In this document: one piece after another, positions 28,625-38,191 of the stretch | How positions within the stretch are numbered: the stretch's first letter is position 1 | Layout: the number at the start of each line of letters is the position of its first letter | DNA from: an uncultured Planktomarina sp. | GTDB lineage: Bacteria; Pseudomonadota; Alphaproteobacteria; Rhodobacterales; Rhodobacteraceae | Direction of reading: 5' to 3' | NCBI GenBank assembly: GCA_905182535.1 | Contig: CAJJBZ010000010.1 | Location: forward strand, 62,001 to 126,000 | Length of the DNA stretch: 64,000 nucleotides | Program-made: the position numbers and the translations under genes | Notes under the pieces: model-generated | The model's input: only the letters and a program-made list of their open reading frames with translations | Told to the model about the DNA's origin: nothing | Database searches by the model: none

Positions 28625-29841
28625 CTTCAGCTGCCGGAACACTACCGGATAACATTGTCTATTTTTCTCGCGCTTTGAGGCGGGCGGGGGTGCCGGTGGG
28701 TACCGCGCAAATCCTTGAAGCTCTGCGGGCGGTCGCGGCGGTGGGGTTTACTAATCGCCTAGATTTTCATACCACTCTACGTGCAATGATTGTTTCTCGG
28801 GCTGATCATTTGTTGGTATTTGATCAGGTTTTTGCCATGTTTTGGCGTGACCCTGAATTTTTAGAAAATATGATTACCAATCTTTTGCCCGTGATAACAG
28901 CACCGCCAGTGGATAGCTCGATGGAGCCTGCTCAAACCCGAGCAGCTGAAGCAATGGCTTCTGGGGGGGGCAAGCCGCGCTGTGCACCACAACAAGAACA
29001 ATTAGAAATTGATGCGCAGTTTTCGCATTCTGACGTGGAAAAACTGTCGGAGAAAGATTTTGATGCCATGACTGCAGCCGAAATCTGTGCGGCTGAAATC
29101 GCAATTCGAACCATGGGACTGAATTTACCTAAAGTACCGGGACGGCGGCATGGCTTGGCCGCAAATGCAGTACAAATTGATCGTCGTAGGGCTTTGCAAA
29201 GTGCGCGCCGAAGTGGCGGTGAAATGATACATCTTCCCAAACGCCGCGCCAAACCCCGAAGGCTTAACCTTGTGGTACTTTGCGACATATCAGGTTCAAT
29301 GACAAGTTATAGCAGAATGATGATGCATTTTGTGCATTCTGTGGCGCAGGTTCAGGGACAATCATGGGCGACGGTGCATGGTTTCACTTTTGGTACACGG
29401 TTGCACAATATCTCGCCCTTGCTGACGATCAAAGACCCAGACGCAGCGCTAAGGGCCATTGGCAGCCACGTGCGTGACTGGGAAGGCGGTACTCGGATTG
29501 CCAGTAGTCTTGGAGACTTCAACAGGCACTGGGCGCGACGTGTACTGTCGACCCCTTCAGTAGTGCTGCTGATTACGGATGGGCTGGAGCGTGAGGGTAT
29601 CGCAAAACTGGAGAGTGAAATGGCACGGATGGCACTACAAACTCGTGAGTTGATATGGCTCAATCCACTACTGCGGTGGGGGCAGTTTTCCCCACAAGCG
29701 GCCGGCATTCGCGCCATGCTCCCCTATGTATCGTCCTTCGTAGCCTGTCATAATCTGGACAGTCTGCAAGAATTATCTGATAGTTTGAAAAATGGTTTGC
29801 ATGCGGATCACAAGAAACGATTGATTGGAATGCTAAAATGA
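28621..29841 (+). CDS. coxE: VWA domain protein CoxE
   Basis: A 406-residue protein with a C-terminal von Willebrand A domain: the metal-ion site DISGSM lies in LVVLCDISGSMTSYSRM, followed by GGTRIASSLGDF and LLITDGLERE. The N-terminal half is the CoxE-type region (ALRRAGVPVGTAQILEALRAV). CoxE and the MoxR ATPase CoxD form a maturation pair. It overlaps coxD at one end and the xdhC-like gene at the other, each by ATGA. Confidence 0.9.
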   Translation: MTSAAGTLPDNIVYFSRALRRAGVPVGTAQILEALRAVAAVGFTNRLDFHTTLRAMIVSRADHLLVFDQVFAMFWRDPEFLENMITNLLPVITAPPVDSSMEPAQTRAAEAMASGGGKPRCAPQQEQLEIDAQFSHSDVEKLSEKDFDAMTAAEICAAEIAIRTMGLNLPKVPGRRHGLAANAVQIDRRRALQSARRSGGEMIHLPKRRAKPRRLNLVVLCDISGSMTSYSRMMMHFVHSVAQVQGQSWATVHGFTFGTRLHNISPLLTIKDPDAALRAIGSHVRDWEGGTRIASSLGDFNRHWARRVLSTPSVVLLITDGLEREGIAKLESEMARMALQTRELIWLNPLLRWGQFSPQAAGIRAMLPYVSSFVACHNLDSLQELSDSLKNGLHADHKKRLIGMLK

Positions 29842-30809
29842 TTGTTTCAAAGCATATGGGCGGCTTGGCTGCTGCATTTCACAAAGGGGGCCAAAAAGTG
29901 GCTTTAGCGACTGTGTTGGGTACATGGGGCTCGTCGCCCCGTCCAGTGGGTGCGCAATTGGTTGTTTGTGAGGATGGATCTTTTCATGGCTCAGTTTCTG
30001 GAGGCTGCGTTGAGGGCGCTGTGGTTTTGGAAGCTTTGGAAACCTTGGCTAATGGTACTTGTAGGCTATTGGAGTACGGTGTGAATGATGCCGACGCTTT
30101 CGCCGTTGGATTGGCTTGTGGCGGTACCATAAGGATCATGGTTGAGCCAGTGGGTATAGGTCAGGGCATTGCGCCTTCCTTGTTGGAAAATTTGGAGCGT
30201 GCGGATGCTGCACGTCAAGCTATAGGCCTACGGGTCAATTTAGATACTTGGGAGCGAGCAGTGCTCACGCCTCAGAGCCATCCATACGAATTTTCTGGTT
30301 CGGGTGGTGTTGAGCGGAAAATTTATACGCATATTCAAAACCCACCACTGCGATTGGTGCTAATTGGCGCTGTTCATATTGCTCAATTTCTGGCTCCCAT
30401 GGCACAAATGGCTGGCTATCATGTTACTATTATTGATCCACGTGAGTCGTTCGCTAGCCCGCAGAGGTTTTTGAACCAAGAGCTTATCGTTGATTGGCCT
30501 GAGGATGCTTTAGCAGACTTAATCATAGACAATCGTACAGCTCTCGTGACATTAACCCATGATCCGAAAATGGATACGCCATCCCTGCAAGCTGTTTTGG
30601 CTACCGAGGCGTTTTATATAGGTGCATTGGGTTCGACGCGCACACATGCCAAACGTCGTACATCAATGTTGGAATTGGGAGTGCTTCCTGCACAATTCGA
30701 CCGCATTCAAGGTCCCGTTGGACTATCCATTGGCAGTAAATCTCCGGCGGAAATTGCTGTTTCCATTCTTGCGGAAATTACCCAGTGCCTAAGACAAAAA
30801 GCCACATGA
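29838..30809 (+). CDS. XdhC/CoxI/CoxF family maturation protein
   Basis: A 323-residue XdhC family protein. The N-terminal XdhC/CoxI domain has VLGTWGSSPRPVGAQLVV and GSVSGGCVEGAVV with the conserved Cys; the C-terminal Rossmann domain has IGAVHIAQFLAPMAQMAGY, YIGALGSTRTHAKR and IGSKSPAEIAVSILAEI. XdhC binds the Mo cofactor and delivers the sulfurated form to the hydroxylase. It could be called coxF or coxI. Its TGA overlaps the ATG of the reductive dehalogenase. Confidence 0.88.
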   Translation: MIVSKHMGGLAAAFHKGGQKVALATVLGTWGSSPRPVGAQLVVCEDGSFHGSVSGGCVEGAVVLEALETLANGTCRLLEYGVNDADAFAVGLACGGTIRIMVEPVGIGQGIAPSLLENLERADAARQAIGLRVNLDTWERAVLTPQSHPYEFSGSGGVERKIYTHIQNPPLRLVLIGAVHIAQFLAPMAQMAGYHVTIIDPRESFASPQRFLNQELIVDWPEDALADLIIDNRTALVTLTHDPKMDTPSLQAVLATEAFYIGALGSTRTHAKRRTSMLELGVLPAQFDRIQGPVGLSIGSKSPAEIAVSILAEITQCLRQKAT

Positions 30810-33800
30810 GTAAGCTATTTTCAGATCGCAACCGTCCCATCCATATGGGACGCTTTCCAACAGAGCGCTTGAAACGTGCCTCGAAGTGCTCAGATTTGTC
30901 CGCCATTGCTCCTTGGCCCATGTTGAGTTTTCAACGCCCTGCTGGGAGTGCCAGTATTGTACCCGCTATGGCGGAATTTCAGGCCATGATGGATGCGGTG
31001 CGGGATGGCAACGCAAACTCTGTTGCCTCAGACATCCCAACAGATTTACAAGAGCGATCCAATCATCTTAAGGCATTCGCCTATTTTAATGACATAGCCA
31101 TGGTGGGTCTTACGGCATTGGCTACAGATGACCACCTCGCAATTCCCCGCCTGAATCCAGACGTTAAACGTTTGGCATATGCCTTAAGTACCCGGCAGAC
31201 TAAAACCTTAGCGGCGGGCATTGATCTTATCATGGCTGATCTCAAGGAAAGTATGGCCGCAAAACCAGAGTCTATCACGCATCACACTGGGGCTTTAGTA
31301 TTTTTAGTAGACTATCGCCGCGACCCGAGGCGTGATGAGGCTGGCTGTGATTGGGTGCAAGACGGGCAGGCCGAACGGGCTGCAATCTTGGGTGCAGAGA
31401 CGGCAACAGTACTGGCCAACTACCTTCGGGTCTTAGGCTTTAGCGCGCGTGCGCATAGTGCCACTACTACTGATGTGGAGCTTTCGCGGTTGGCAGTAAA
31501 GGCGGGCTTAACACAGGTCGAGGGTGATCAGATAGTTCATCCTTGGCTGGGCCGCCGTTTTGGCTTGGCTGCTGTGACGACCGATATGCCTTTGGCTTTT
31601 GATAAGCCTTTGGCCGCTAAGCAACCAAAATCCGCCCTGAACTGTATGGAATGGGTCTTGGGGCGGCATGGTGGTGCCTGCCGGAGCAATCATGATCCTT
31701 ATTTGGGGCGTGATTATGTCAGTGGGGCGCATCCATTTGAGACGCTCAAACGGGTGGAGACACCCACTACTTATATGGATGAGCCGAATATTGCGCGGGT
31801 GCCTAAACGAACCGATATGTTTGCACGCGCGCAATTTGGCGATATGGGCCCGCAGGTGCAAAAAGGCGCGACGGGCGGCCATTATGTTCGAAAAGCCGCC
31901 CCGAGCGCCGCGCAACGGCGACTTTTGGGGGCCTTTGTGCTGTTGCAAGATGGCGAGCCTGCCCAAGAGGTGCAACAGATTTCACCAGAGATTGCAGCCA
32001 AAAATATAAAGGGTGCGAGTTACTTTCTCGGCATTGATGCCGCGGGCCTGTCGCGATGCCCTGCTTGGAGCTGGTACTCTCATGATGCCTACGGCACACC
32101 AATTATCCCGCCCCACGACCATGCGATTAGCATGATTGTGGATCAAGGCTTCGAAACGATGGAGGGGGCCTCCGGTGATGATTGGATCAGCGTGGCGCAA
32201 TCCATGCGGGCCTATCTGCGGTTTTCGCTATTCGGTGGGATTCTGGCCCAGCATATCCGCAATATGGGCTATTCGGCCAAGGCCCATACGGTGATGGATG
32301 GCGAGGTGCTGCAACCACCGTTGCTGCTGCTGTCGGGGCTGGGGGAGGTAAGCCGGATTGGTGAGGTGATCTTGAACCCGTTCCTAGGGCCACGGTTGAA
32401 GTCAGGTGCGGTTACCACATCATTGCCTGTGGCGCATGATAATCCGATTGATTTTGGTTTGCAAAAATTCTGTGACAGCTGCAATAAATGTGCGCGTGAA
32501 TGCCCGTCTGGTGCTATCACCGCCGGACCAAAATTGATGTTTAATGGCTATGAAATTTGGAAGTCTGACAGTCAAAAATGTGCGACCTACCGGATCAACA
32601 CCCCCGGTGGGGCGATGTGTGGGCCGTTGCATGAAGACCTGCCCGTGGAACCTAGAAGGGTTATTTTCTGAAGCGCCTTTTCGTTGGGCCGCGATGAATG
32701 TACCGCAGATGGCTCCAGTTTTGGCCAAGCTGGATGATATGGCCGGTCACGGTGAGTTGAACACTGTAAAAAAATGGTGGTGGGATCTGGAGCTAACTGA
32801 GCAGGGATCCTATGCCCCAAGCCCACATATGGTAAATGCGCGTGCACTTCAGAAGGACCTGGACCTTAAATATGCCGACCAAACCTTGGCAGTCTATCCA
32901 GCTCCCTTGGCACCACATCCTTATCCCTATCCGGCACTCATGGATCGTGAGGCGGGAATTGAGGCCTATCAAGCGATGATTACCGCAGAGGCCTACCAAG
33001 TTAAATCTGCCAGTGGCGCCCGCGATCACTTACATCTGTACCAAAACGATCAGGAGGCGCCGGTCATTCAGATGATTGTGGACCAAGTCACTCAAAGTGT
33101 TGGAGCTGTTATGAAATATAGATTGGTAGCCGTAGATGGTGCGGATTTGCCACTTTGGACAGCAGGGGCACATTTGGACATCGTTGTGGCCCCAGAATTC
33201 CTGCGTCAATATTCTATGTGTGGGAATCCTTCAGATCGCAGCTGCTATGAAATTGCCGTACTCTTGGAGCCTGAGGGCCGTGGTGGCTCAAAGCTGATGC
33301 AACGGATCTTTGAGGAGGGCCGGCGGGTGTTTGTTTCCAAACCAATCAACCATTTTGCACTGGAGGCCTCTGCAAGTCTATCCTTGTTGTTTGGTGGGGG
33401 AATTGGTGTCACGCCGATGATTGCTTTTGCCCATGAACTGGATAGCGCGGGACGTCATTTTAAGCTGATGTATTCCGCCAGCACGCAAGCATCAGCTGCT
33501 TTTGACAGTGATTTTGAGGGGCAGCCTTGGGCCAAAAAATGCAGTAAACATTACTCAGATCAAGGCAGCCGTCTCGATATTACTTCAGTTGTTCCGCCTT
33601 ATGAGGCTGGTATTCATATCTATGTTTGTGGACCGAATGCCTATATGACATCTATTCTAGATCAAGCCCGTTTCATGGGTTATCCTGATATAGCGCTGCA
33701 TGCGGAGTTTTTTGCGGTTCCGGATATGCCTGATTGGGTAAACTTTCCATTTGAGATTGAGCTAAACGATGGCCAAAAAGTTTCTGTGAGCGTAGATCAG

Positions 33801-34007
33801 TCGGCTAGTGACGCGCTCATTGCGGCGGGTATCTCTGTGGACGTGAAATGTTCTGATGGTCTCTGTGGTGTGTGTAAATGCACATTAATTTCTGGTGTGG
33901 TAGAGCACCGAGATTTTGTTTTATCTGCCGCGCAACGCGAAACTACTATGATCCTGTGCCAGAGCCGAGCCTTTCACAAAAATGCTGTGTTAAAACTGGA
34001 TATCTAG
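30806..34007 (+). CDS. rdhA: Soluble reductive dehalogenase fused to NAD(P)H reductase (frame broken once)
   Basis: A protein of about 1066 residues when the frame is joined. Residues 1-620 form a cobalamin-dependent reductive dehalogenase core with two [4Fe-4S] motifs: C-x2-C-x2-C-x3-CP at 556-566, and C592 then C605-x2-C608-x3-CP. Residues about 720-1066 are a phthalate-dioxygenase-reductase-like module: YSMCGNPSD (flavin), FGGGIGVTPMIAF (pyridine nucleotide) and a 2Fe-2S motif CSDGLCGVCKC. This matches the respiration-independent enzymes NpRdhA and BhbA, which debrominate hydroxybenzoates and phenols. No Tat signal and no RdhB anchor gene are seen, so it is cytoplasmic. One extra C at 32624-32625, inside the second cluster motif, breaks the frame. 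Confidence 0.85.
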
Positions 34008-34011
34008 CCGA

Positions 34012-35177
34012 TTACGCGTTTGTCAAAACCTCAAGACCACTTAATCTTTCACAGACTGCCAAGCCGCATACTCGGAATAATTCTGCCGGAATGCGAGCTT
34101 TTCCTGCCGGGGTGAGGTGGGTTCTGACTTCGGGCCAGATAACCAGTAAATCTAAATTTTTCTTTGTTCTATTTGCCTTGACTTCAATTCGGCGAATTAG
34201 TTTATCGTCTTCCAACATTGGAAACACATAGCAGCCGTAGACACGCTTACTGGCAGGAATAAATATTTTAATTCTGTATGAGAAGCCAAACAAATCTTGT
34301 GCGCGCTGCCGGTTCCCGAGGGCTGGATCAAAGGGACTTAGAGTGCGCCCCTGCTGGGTGAATTGCAACGGAGTTTTTAGTTTTCTCCAGTTTTCAGCAA
34401 AGATTAACTGTGGTCGTTGTGTACCATCTGCGCCCTCGATATTTATCCAGTGGATTTCACCCTGAGCCTGCTTTAGTTCCAGCTACTGGCCCACTTCTGC
34501 AAGGTTAACAAAATCATAAAATTCTTCGATTTATTTTGGAGTGGCGAAGTCCAGAGTCCGTAAAGCTAAGTGGCAAGCCCAATCGGTGCTGTCAGCAGCG
34601 GATGGGCGATATTGGAAATACGTGGCAGGGATCACGTTTTGGATCAAATCATAAACTTTGCTAAACCCATCCCTACGGGTCACGGCAATGTGGCCAGTGC
34701 GCCAAAGATATTCAAGTGCGGCTTTGGAGAGATGCCAATCCCACCAACCGCCGCCACCTCGTTTTTCCTGCGTGCCAACATCGCCTGAGCCAACTGGGCC
34801 TTGGCTGGCAATTTGGTCCAATACCGTCTGCGTTTGTGCTAGAAAATCTCCCCGATGCCAAGTTTTCCAATGCTGTTGAAGTAGTACAGCGTCGCGTGTG
34901 AATTTATTAAGCCAATGGGGGAAGGCCTCTATGGGCAGGATTAAGGCGTCATGGGTCCAGCCTTCAAAAGCGCTGCGTTCGTGATCAACCATTTTGCGCA
35001 AATCAAAGGGCTGGTAGGATTGTTGGCGTGACCTTAGAACTAGGTCATGGGCCTGCGCCATGGTGTTGATACTATCGACTTGCACAAAGTTAAGATGGCC
35101 TAGTACTTTTTCTAGAGTTGTACTTACCGGTGGTTTGCGCAGGCGTTGGTGATCTAGAAAATGTTGCCGAGCTAGCT
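34012..35177 (-). pseudogene. YcaQ-like winged-helix (crosslink-repair glycosylase family) pseudogene
   Basis: All parts lie in a single frame. It reads LARQHFLDHQRLRKPP, FVQVDSINTMAQAHDLVL, then after two in-frame stops LIFAENWRKLKTP, TLSPFDPALGNRQRAQ and RVYGCYVFPMLEDDKL. These match the HTH_42/YcaQ family, which includes DNA glycosylases that unhook interstrand crosslinks. The stops are TAA at 34531-34533 (PK*IEEF, where Glu is expected) and TAG at 34483-34485 (VGQ*LEL, where Trp is expected). The beginning also lacks a start codon: a TAA precedes NKLARQ. Base substitutions rather than indels point to true gene decay. Confidence 0.8.
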
Positions 35178-35188
35178 TATTTTAAAAA

Positions 35189-36142
35189 TTAGTAAGTGTC
35201 ACTCTCATAGAGTTGCAGATGAGCGATACATCCCGCAAGGGCCGCATGGTCATCTTGCACCAAATGTACTGAGAACTGGCTCATAAATTCTGAAAATCGT
35301 CCTTTTGCGGCAAATGCGCTGTGGAATGGGCTGTCTGGATAGTGATCTGCCAGTGCCTGTGCCACGCCACCAACTAAATAAATACCGCCAAAGGGTAGGT
35401 GTGTGAGGGCAAGATTGCCGCATACGCAGCCAAATACCTCTAATAATATAGCTATAGATTTGACCGCAAGCGGATCATTGTCCAAATTTTCTATGATATG
35501 TTGTGAGCTGGGCAGAGCCTCTGAGGCGCTATGCTTTGCCAGAAAGGCATACACATGGCTCAATCCACGACCAGACAGTACTTCCTCCGCAGAAGCAAAC
35601 CCAAAACGGCCTGCAAGGTATTGGTGCAATTCAAATATCTCAGGGCTGGGCACGGGGAGGTTTACATGCCCCGTCTCACTGCCTGGAACGGTGAGTTTTG
35701 GCCCATCACCCAAAACTACGGCAGAATTGAACCCAGTACCCATATTGACCACGATGCAGTTGCCACTTTGGGCCGTGCCTTTGAGTACTGTGCGGAACGA
35801 CTCAGCTGGCAAGTGCGACAGGGCCATACCTTGGGCCTGCATGTCGTTGATAATGGCCCCGCGGCTTGCGCCTGTGGCGTCACAAAGTTGAGCGGTTGTA
35901 ACTGTCCAATCGAGATTGGTCAGCTGACCTTGGTTGTCTCCAACCGGGCCCGCTACATCAATACAAACAGCTGAGGGGTGCGTTCCGGCGGCATGAGTGT
36001 GTAGGTAGTCTATTAAAATTTCTGCAACACCAAATTGATCAGCATTGCGGTAGCGTTGTATGCTGTCAATCTGCAATACCCCTTCATGGGCTAGCGCCAC
36101 GCGGGTGTTAGTGCCACCCACGTCCGCGATCAAATATTGCAT
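35189..36142 (-). CDS. glk: Glucokinase
   Basis: A Glk family (COG0837) glucokinase of 317 residues that phosphorylates glucose to glucose-6-phosphate. The N-terminal phosphate loop is LIADVGGTNTRVALA; INDMQAQGMAL, VVNMGTGFNSAVVLG and the sugar-binding GSETGHVNLP follow; GGIYLVGGVAQAL is near the end. I start it at MQYLIADVGG because AAGGAAA lies just upstream; the frame is open 15 codons further. It is the last working gene before the YcaQ-like remnant on the same strand. Confidence 0.9.
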   Translation of the reverse strand: MQYLIADVGGTNTRVALAHEGVLQIDSIQRYRNADQFGVAEILIDYLHTHAAGTHPSAVCIDVAGPVGDNQGQLTNLDWTVTTAQLCDATGASRGAIINDMQAQGMALSHLPAESFRTVLKGTAQSGNCIVVNMGTGFNSAVVLGDGPKLTVPGSETGHVNLPVPSPEIFELHQYLAGRFGFASAEEVLSGRGLSHVYAFLAKHSASEALPSSQHIIENLDNDPLAVKSIAILLEVFGCVCGNLALTHLPFGGIYLVGGVAQALADHYPDSPFHSAFAAKGRFSEFMSQFSVHLVQDDHAALAGCIAHLQLYESDTY

Positions 36143-36298
36143 GCCCATTTCCTTAGTCCAACTTAATAGTATTTCATTTAGTTTCATACTTGATGTTAGG
36201 TAATTCTTGCAAGGGCGTAGAGGAGGATAGTTCTGAAAAGGCTTGTAATTGTGTCTATTCTATGACTGATTTATGGCTAATTTAAAGAGGACTGTGTC

Positions 36299-37069
36299 AT
36301 GCCCGCACCTGTAAACAAATTGAAATCTGCAGTTTGGGCGGGTGAAATGCAAATCGGTATTTGGTTGGCGCTCACCAGTCCCGCTATTGCTGAGATGGCT
36401 GGGGGTGCAGGCTTTGACTGGTGTTTGATTGATGGTGAGCATGGTCCCAATGATTTACCGCTGATTGAGGCGCAGGTGCGAGCTTTGCAAGCGTTAAGCG
36501 CCAGCGCCATTGTACGTGTGCCAGACGGCGAGAATTGGATCCTAAAGCAGGTCTTGGATATCGGTGCGCAAAGTATTTTGGTGCCTATGGTTGAGACTGC
36601 CGAACAGGCGGCCAAAGTCGTTGCGGCTTGCAAATATGCGCCCGAAGGCAATCGAGGGGTGGGGTACGCGTTGGCCCGTGCGAGTAGTTACAATGCGATT
36701 ACAGATTATGCACAAACTGCCAATGATCAAATTTGCGTGATTGTGCAGGTAGAAACACTGGCTGCAATACATAACATTCCGGAAATTTCTAAAGTTCCAG
36801 GGGTAGATTGCATTTTCATAGGCCCCGCAGATCTAAGTGCCGATATGGGGCACTTGGGCGATTTGAATCATCCTGAGGTTTTAGAAGTGATTGCGCAAGG
36901 CATGAAAGATATTGCTGCGGCAGGCCTTTGCGCCGGTACGATTTGTTTGGCGGATGATGAGCAAAAGCGCTTTATCGCGCAGGGTGGAAAGTTTTTAGGG
37001 GTAGCGGCGGATGTAATCATGCTGCAATCGGCTTTGAAAGCCACAGTTGCTAACGCGCGCAACTCATAA
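36299..37069 (+). CDS. HpcH/HpaI aldolase family protein
   Basis: A 256-residue class II (metal-dependent) pyruvate aldolase. Family motifs are FDWCLIDGEHGPND (metal and active-site region), ILVPMVETAEQA, the loop RGVGYALARASSYN, and DCIFIGPADLSADMG. The family cleaves 4-hydroxy-2-oxo-heptanedioate or 2-keto-3-deoxy-L-rhamnonate to pyruvate plus an aldehyde. It stands alone between divergent glk and a convergent C1 gene, and might serve the sugar-acid pathway at 18-22 kb; the link is inference. Confidence 0.87.
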   Translation: MPAPVNKLKSAVWAGEMQIGIWLALTSPAIAEMAGGAGFDWCLIDGEHGPNDLPLIEAQVRALQALSASAIVRVPDGENWILKQVLDIGAQSILVPMVETAEQAAKVVAACKYAPEGNRGVGYALARASSYNAITDYAQTANDQICVIVQVETLAAIHNIPEISKVPGVDCIFIGPADLSADMGHLGDLNHPEVLEVIAQGMKDIAAAGLCAGTICLADDEQKRFIAQGGKFLGVAADVIMLQSALKATVANARNS

Positions 37070-37070
37070 A

Positions 37071-37105
37071 GTTAAAAGGCACGGTAATAAACTGCGCTTT
37101 TTAAC
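37071..37105. terminator. Bidirectional terminator between convergent genes
   Basis: GTTAAAAGGCA pairs with TGCGCTTTTTAAC (one bulge) around an AT-rich loop. It sits in the 45-base gap between the aldolase stop and the stop of the convergent methyltransferase, giving a T run in both directions. Confidence 0.6.
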
Positions 37106-37114
37106 TCTATTCTA

Positions 37115-38179
37115 TTAGCCTCGGCGGCGTTTTCGTCCACCACGCCCACCTACATCATCACCTGGCACTTTGTTGAATTTGATCCAGGCACCACCGCTTG
37201 GATCATTTGCCATCAAAAAGTTGGCTGCGCGAATGGCTTCCATTTCTTTACCAGCTTTTGACAGTGTTGAGCCCATACCAAATAGGGTGACGAAGGATTC
37301 ATCGTCCATGCCCTCAGGTAAAATGATGCCCGCGGCACAGATAACCTCTTTCTTTGCGGCAATTTTCTTTTGACTCACAGGCAACATCACCGGGTTCATG
37401 ATTGCAGATGTCATACCGGCCACCATGGCCATGGGGAGGAAGGCGTTATTTATCCCATGCCGATTTGGCAGGCCAAATGAGATATTAGAAGCACCGCAGG
37501 TCGTGTTCACACCAAGCTCATCACGTAAGCGCCGCACTAAGGTGTAAACCTGCAAGCCAGCTGTGCCCATTGCACCCACGGGCATAACCAGGGGATCTAC
37601 CACGATGTCATGAGCAGGAATTCCAAAATCAGCAGCCCGTTCGACAATCTTTTTGGCTACAGCAAAGCGCACATCAGGATCTTCAGAAATTCCCGTATCG
37701 TCATTGGATATTGCGACCACAGGTACGTTATATTTTTTCACCAAAGGCAAAACTAGCTCAAGCCGATCTTCCTCGCCAGTCACAGAATTAAGTAAGGGTC
37801 GACCTTCTGCTGCGGCCAGACCATTTTCCAAAGCACCAGGGACGGAGCTGTCAATACACAAAGGTGTATCCACTACGGCTTGTACCCGCAGCACTAACTC
37901 TCGCATCAAGGTCGGCTCGACAAAATTATTATCTGCATATCGAGGATCTTCAGCCATTTTGTTGGAAAAGACGGCACCGGAGTTGATGTCTAATATAGAT
38001 GCGCCAGCTGCCGCTTGTGCAATGGCGTCGGCTTCAACCCGAGAAAAATCTCCAGCCTCAAGCTCGGCGTTAAGAATTTTGCGGCCGGTTGGATTGATGC
38101 GCTCCCCGATAACGCAAAAGGGCTCGTCAAAACCGATAATTGCAGTTTTGGTTTTGGACTCAACAACTGTGCGTGTCAT
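37115..38179 (-). CDS. Pterin-binding methyltetrahydrofolate:corrinoid methyltransferase-type protein
   Basis: A 354-residue TIM-barrel pterin-binding protein (DHPS/MeTr fold): VIGERINPTGRKIL, ASILDINSGAVF, LCIDSSVPGALENGL, LNSVTGEEDRLE, GASNISFGLPNRHGIN. These match the folate-binding half of methionine synthase and MeTr enzymes that move a methyl group between a corrinoid and tetrahydrofolate. The very basic tail GGRGGRKRRRG is unusual. It is followed upstream by a MetF-like gene and a 'virulence factor' protein; that trio occurs in roseobacters and rhizobia with corrinoid methyltransferases for methylated amines. Neither an MttB-type methyltransferase nor a corrinoid carrier gene is in the window. 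Confidence 0.8.
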   Translation of the reverse strand: MTRTVVESKTKTAIIGFDEPFCVIGERINPTGRKILNAELEAGDFSRVEADAIAQAAAGASILDINSGAVFSNKMAEDPRYADNNFVEPTLMRELVLRVQAVVDTPLCIDSSVPGALENGLAAAEGRPLLNSVTGEEDRLELVLPLVKKYNVPVVAISNDDTGISEDPDVRFAVAKKIVERAADFGIPAHDIVVDPLVMPVGAMGTAGLQVYTLVRRLRDELGVNTTCGASNISFGLPNRHGINNAFLPMAMVAGMTSAIMNPVMLPVSQKKIAAKKEVICAAGIILPEGMDDESFVTLFGMGSTLSKAGKEMEAIRAANFLMANDPSGGAWIKFNKVPGDDVGGRGGRKRRRG

Positions 38180-38191
38180 TCTTAGAAATCC

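Noticed and set aside
34483-34533. Stop-codon recoding (readthrough or altered code)
   Set aside because: TAA and TAG both serve as normal stops elsewhere in the window, and the gene also lacks a start codon, so decay is the simpler reading.
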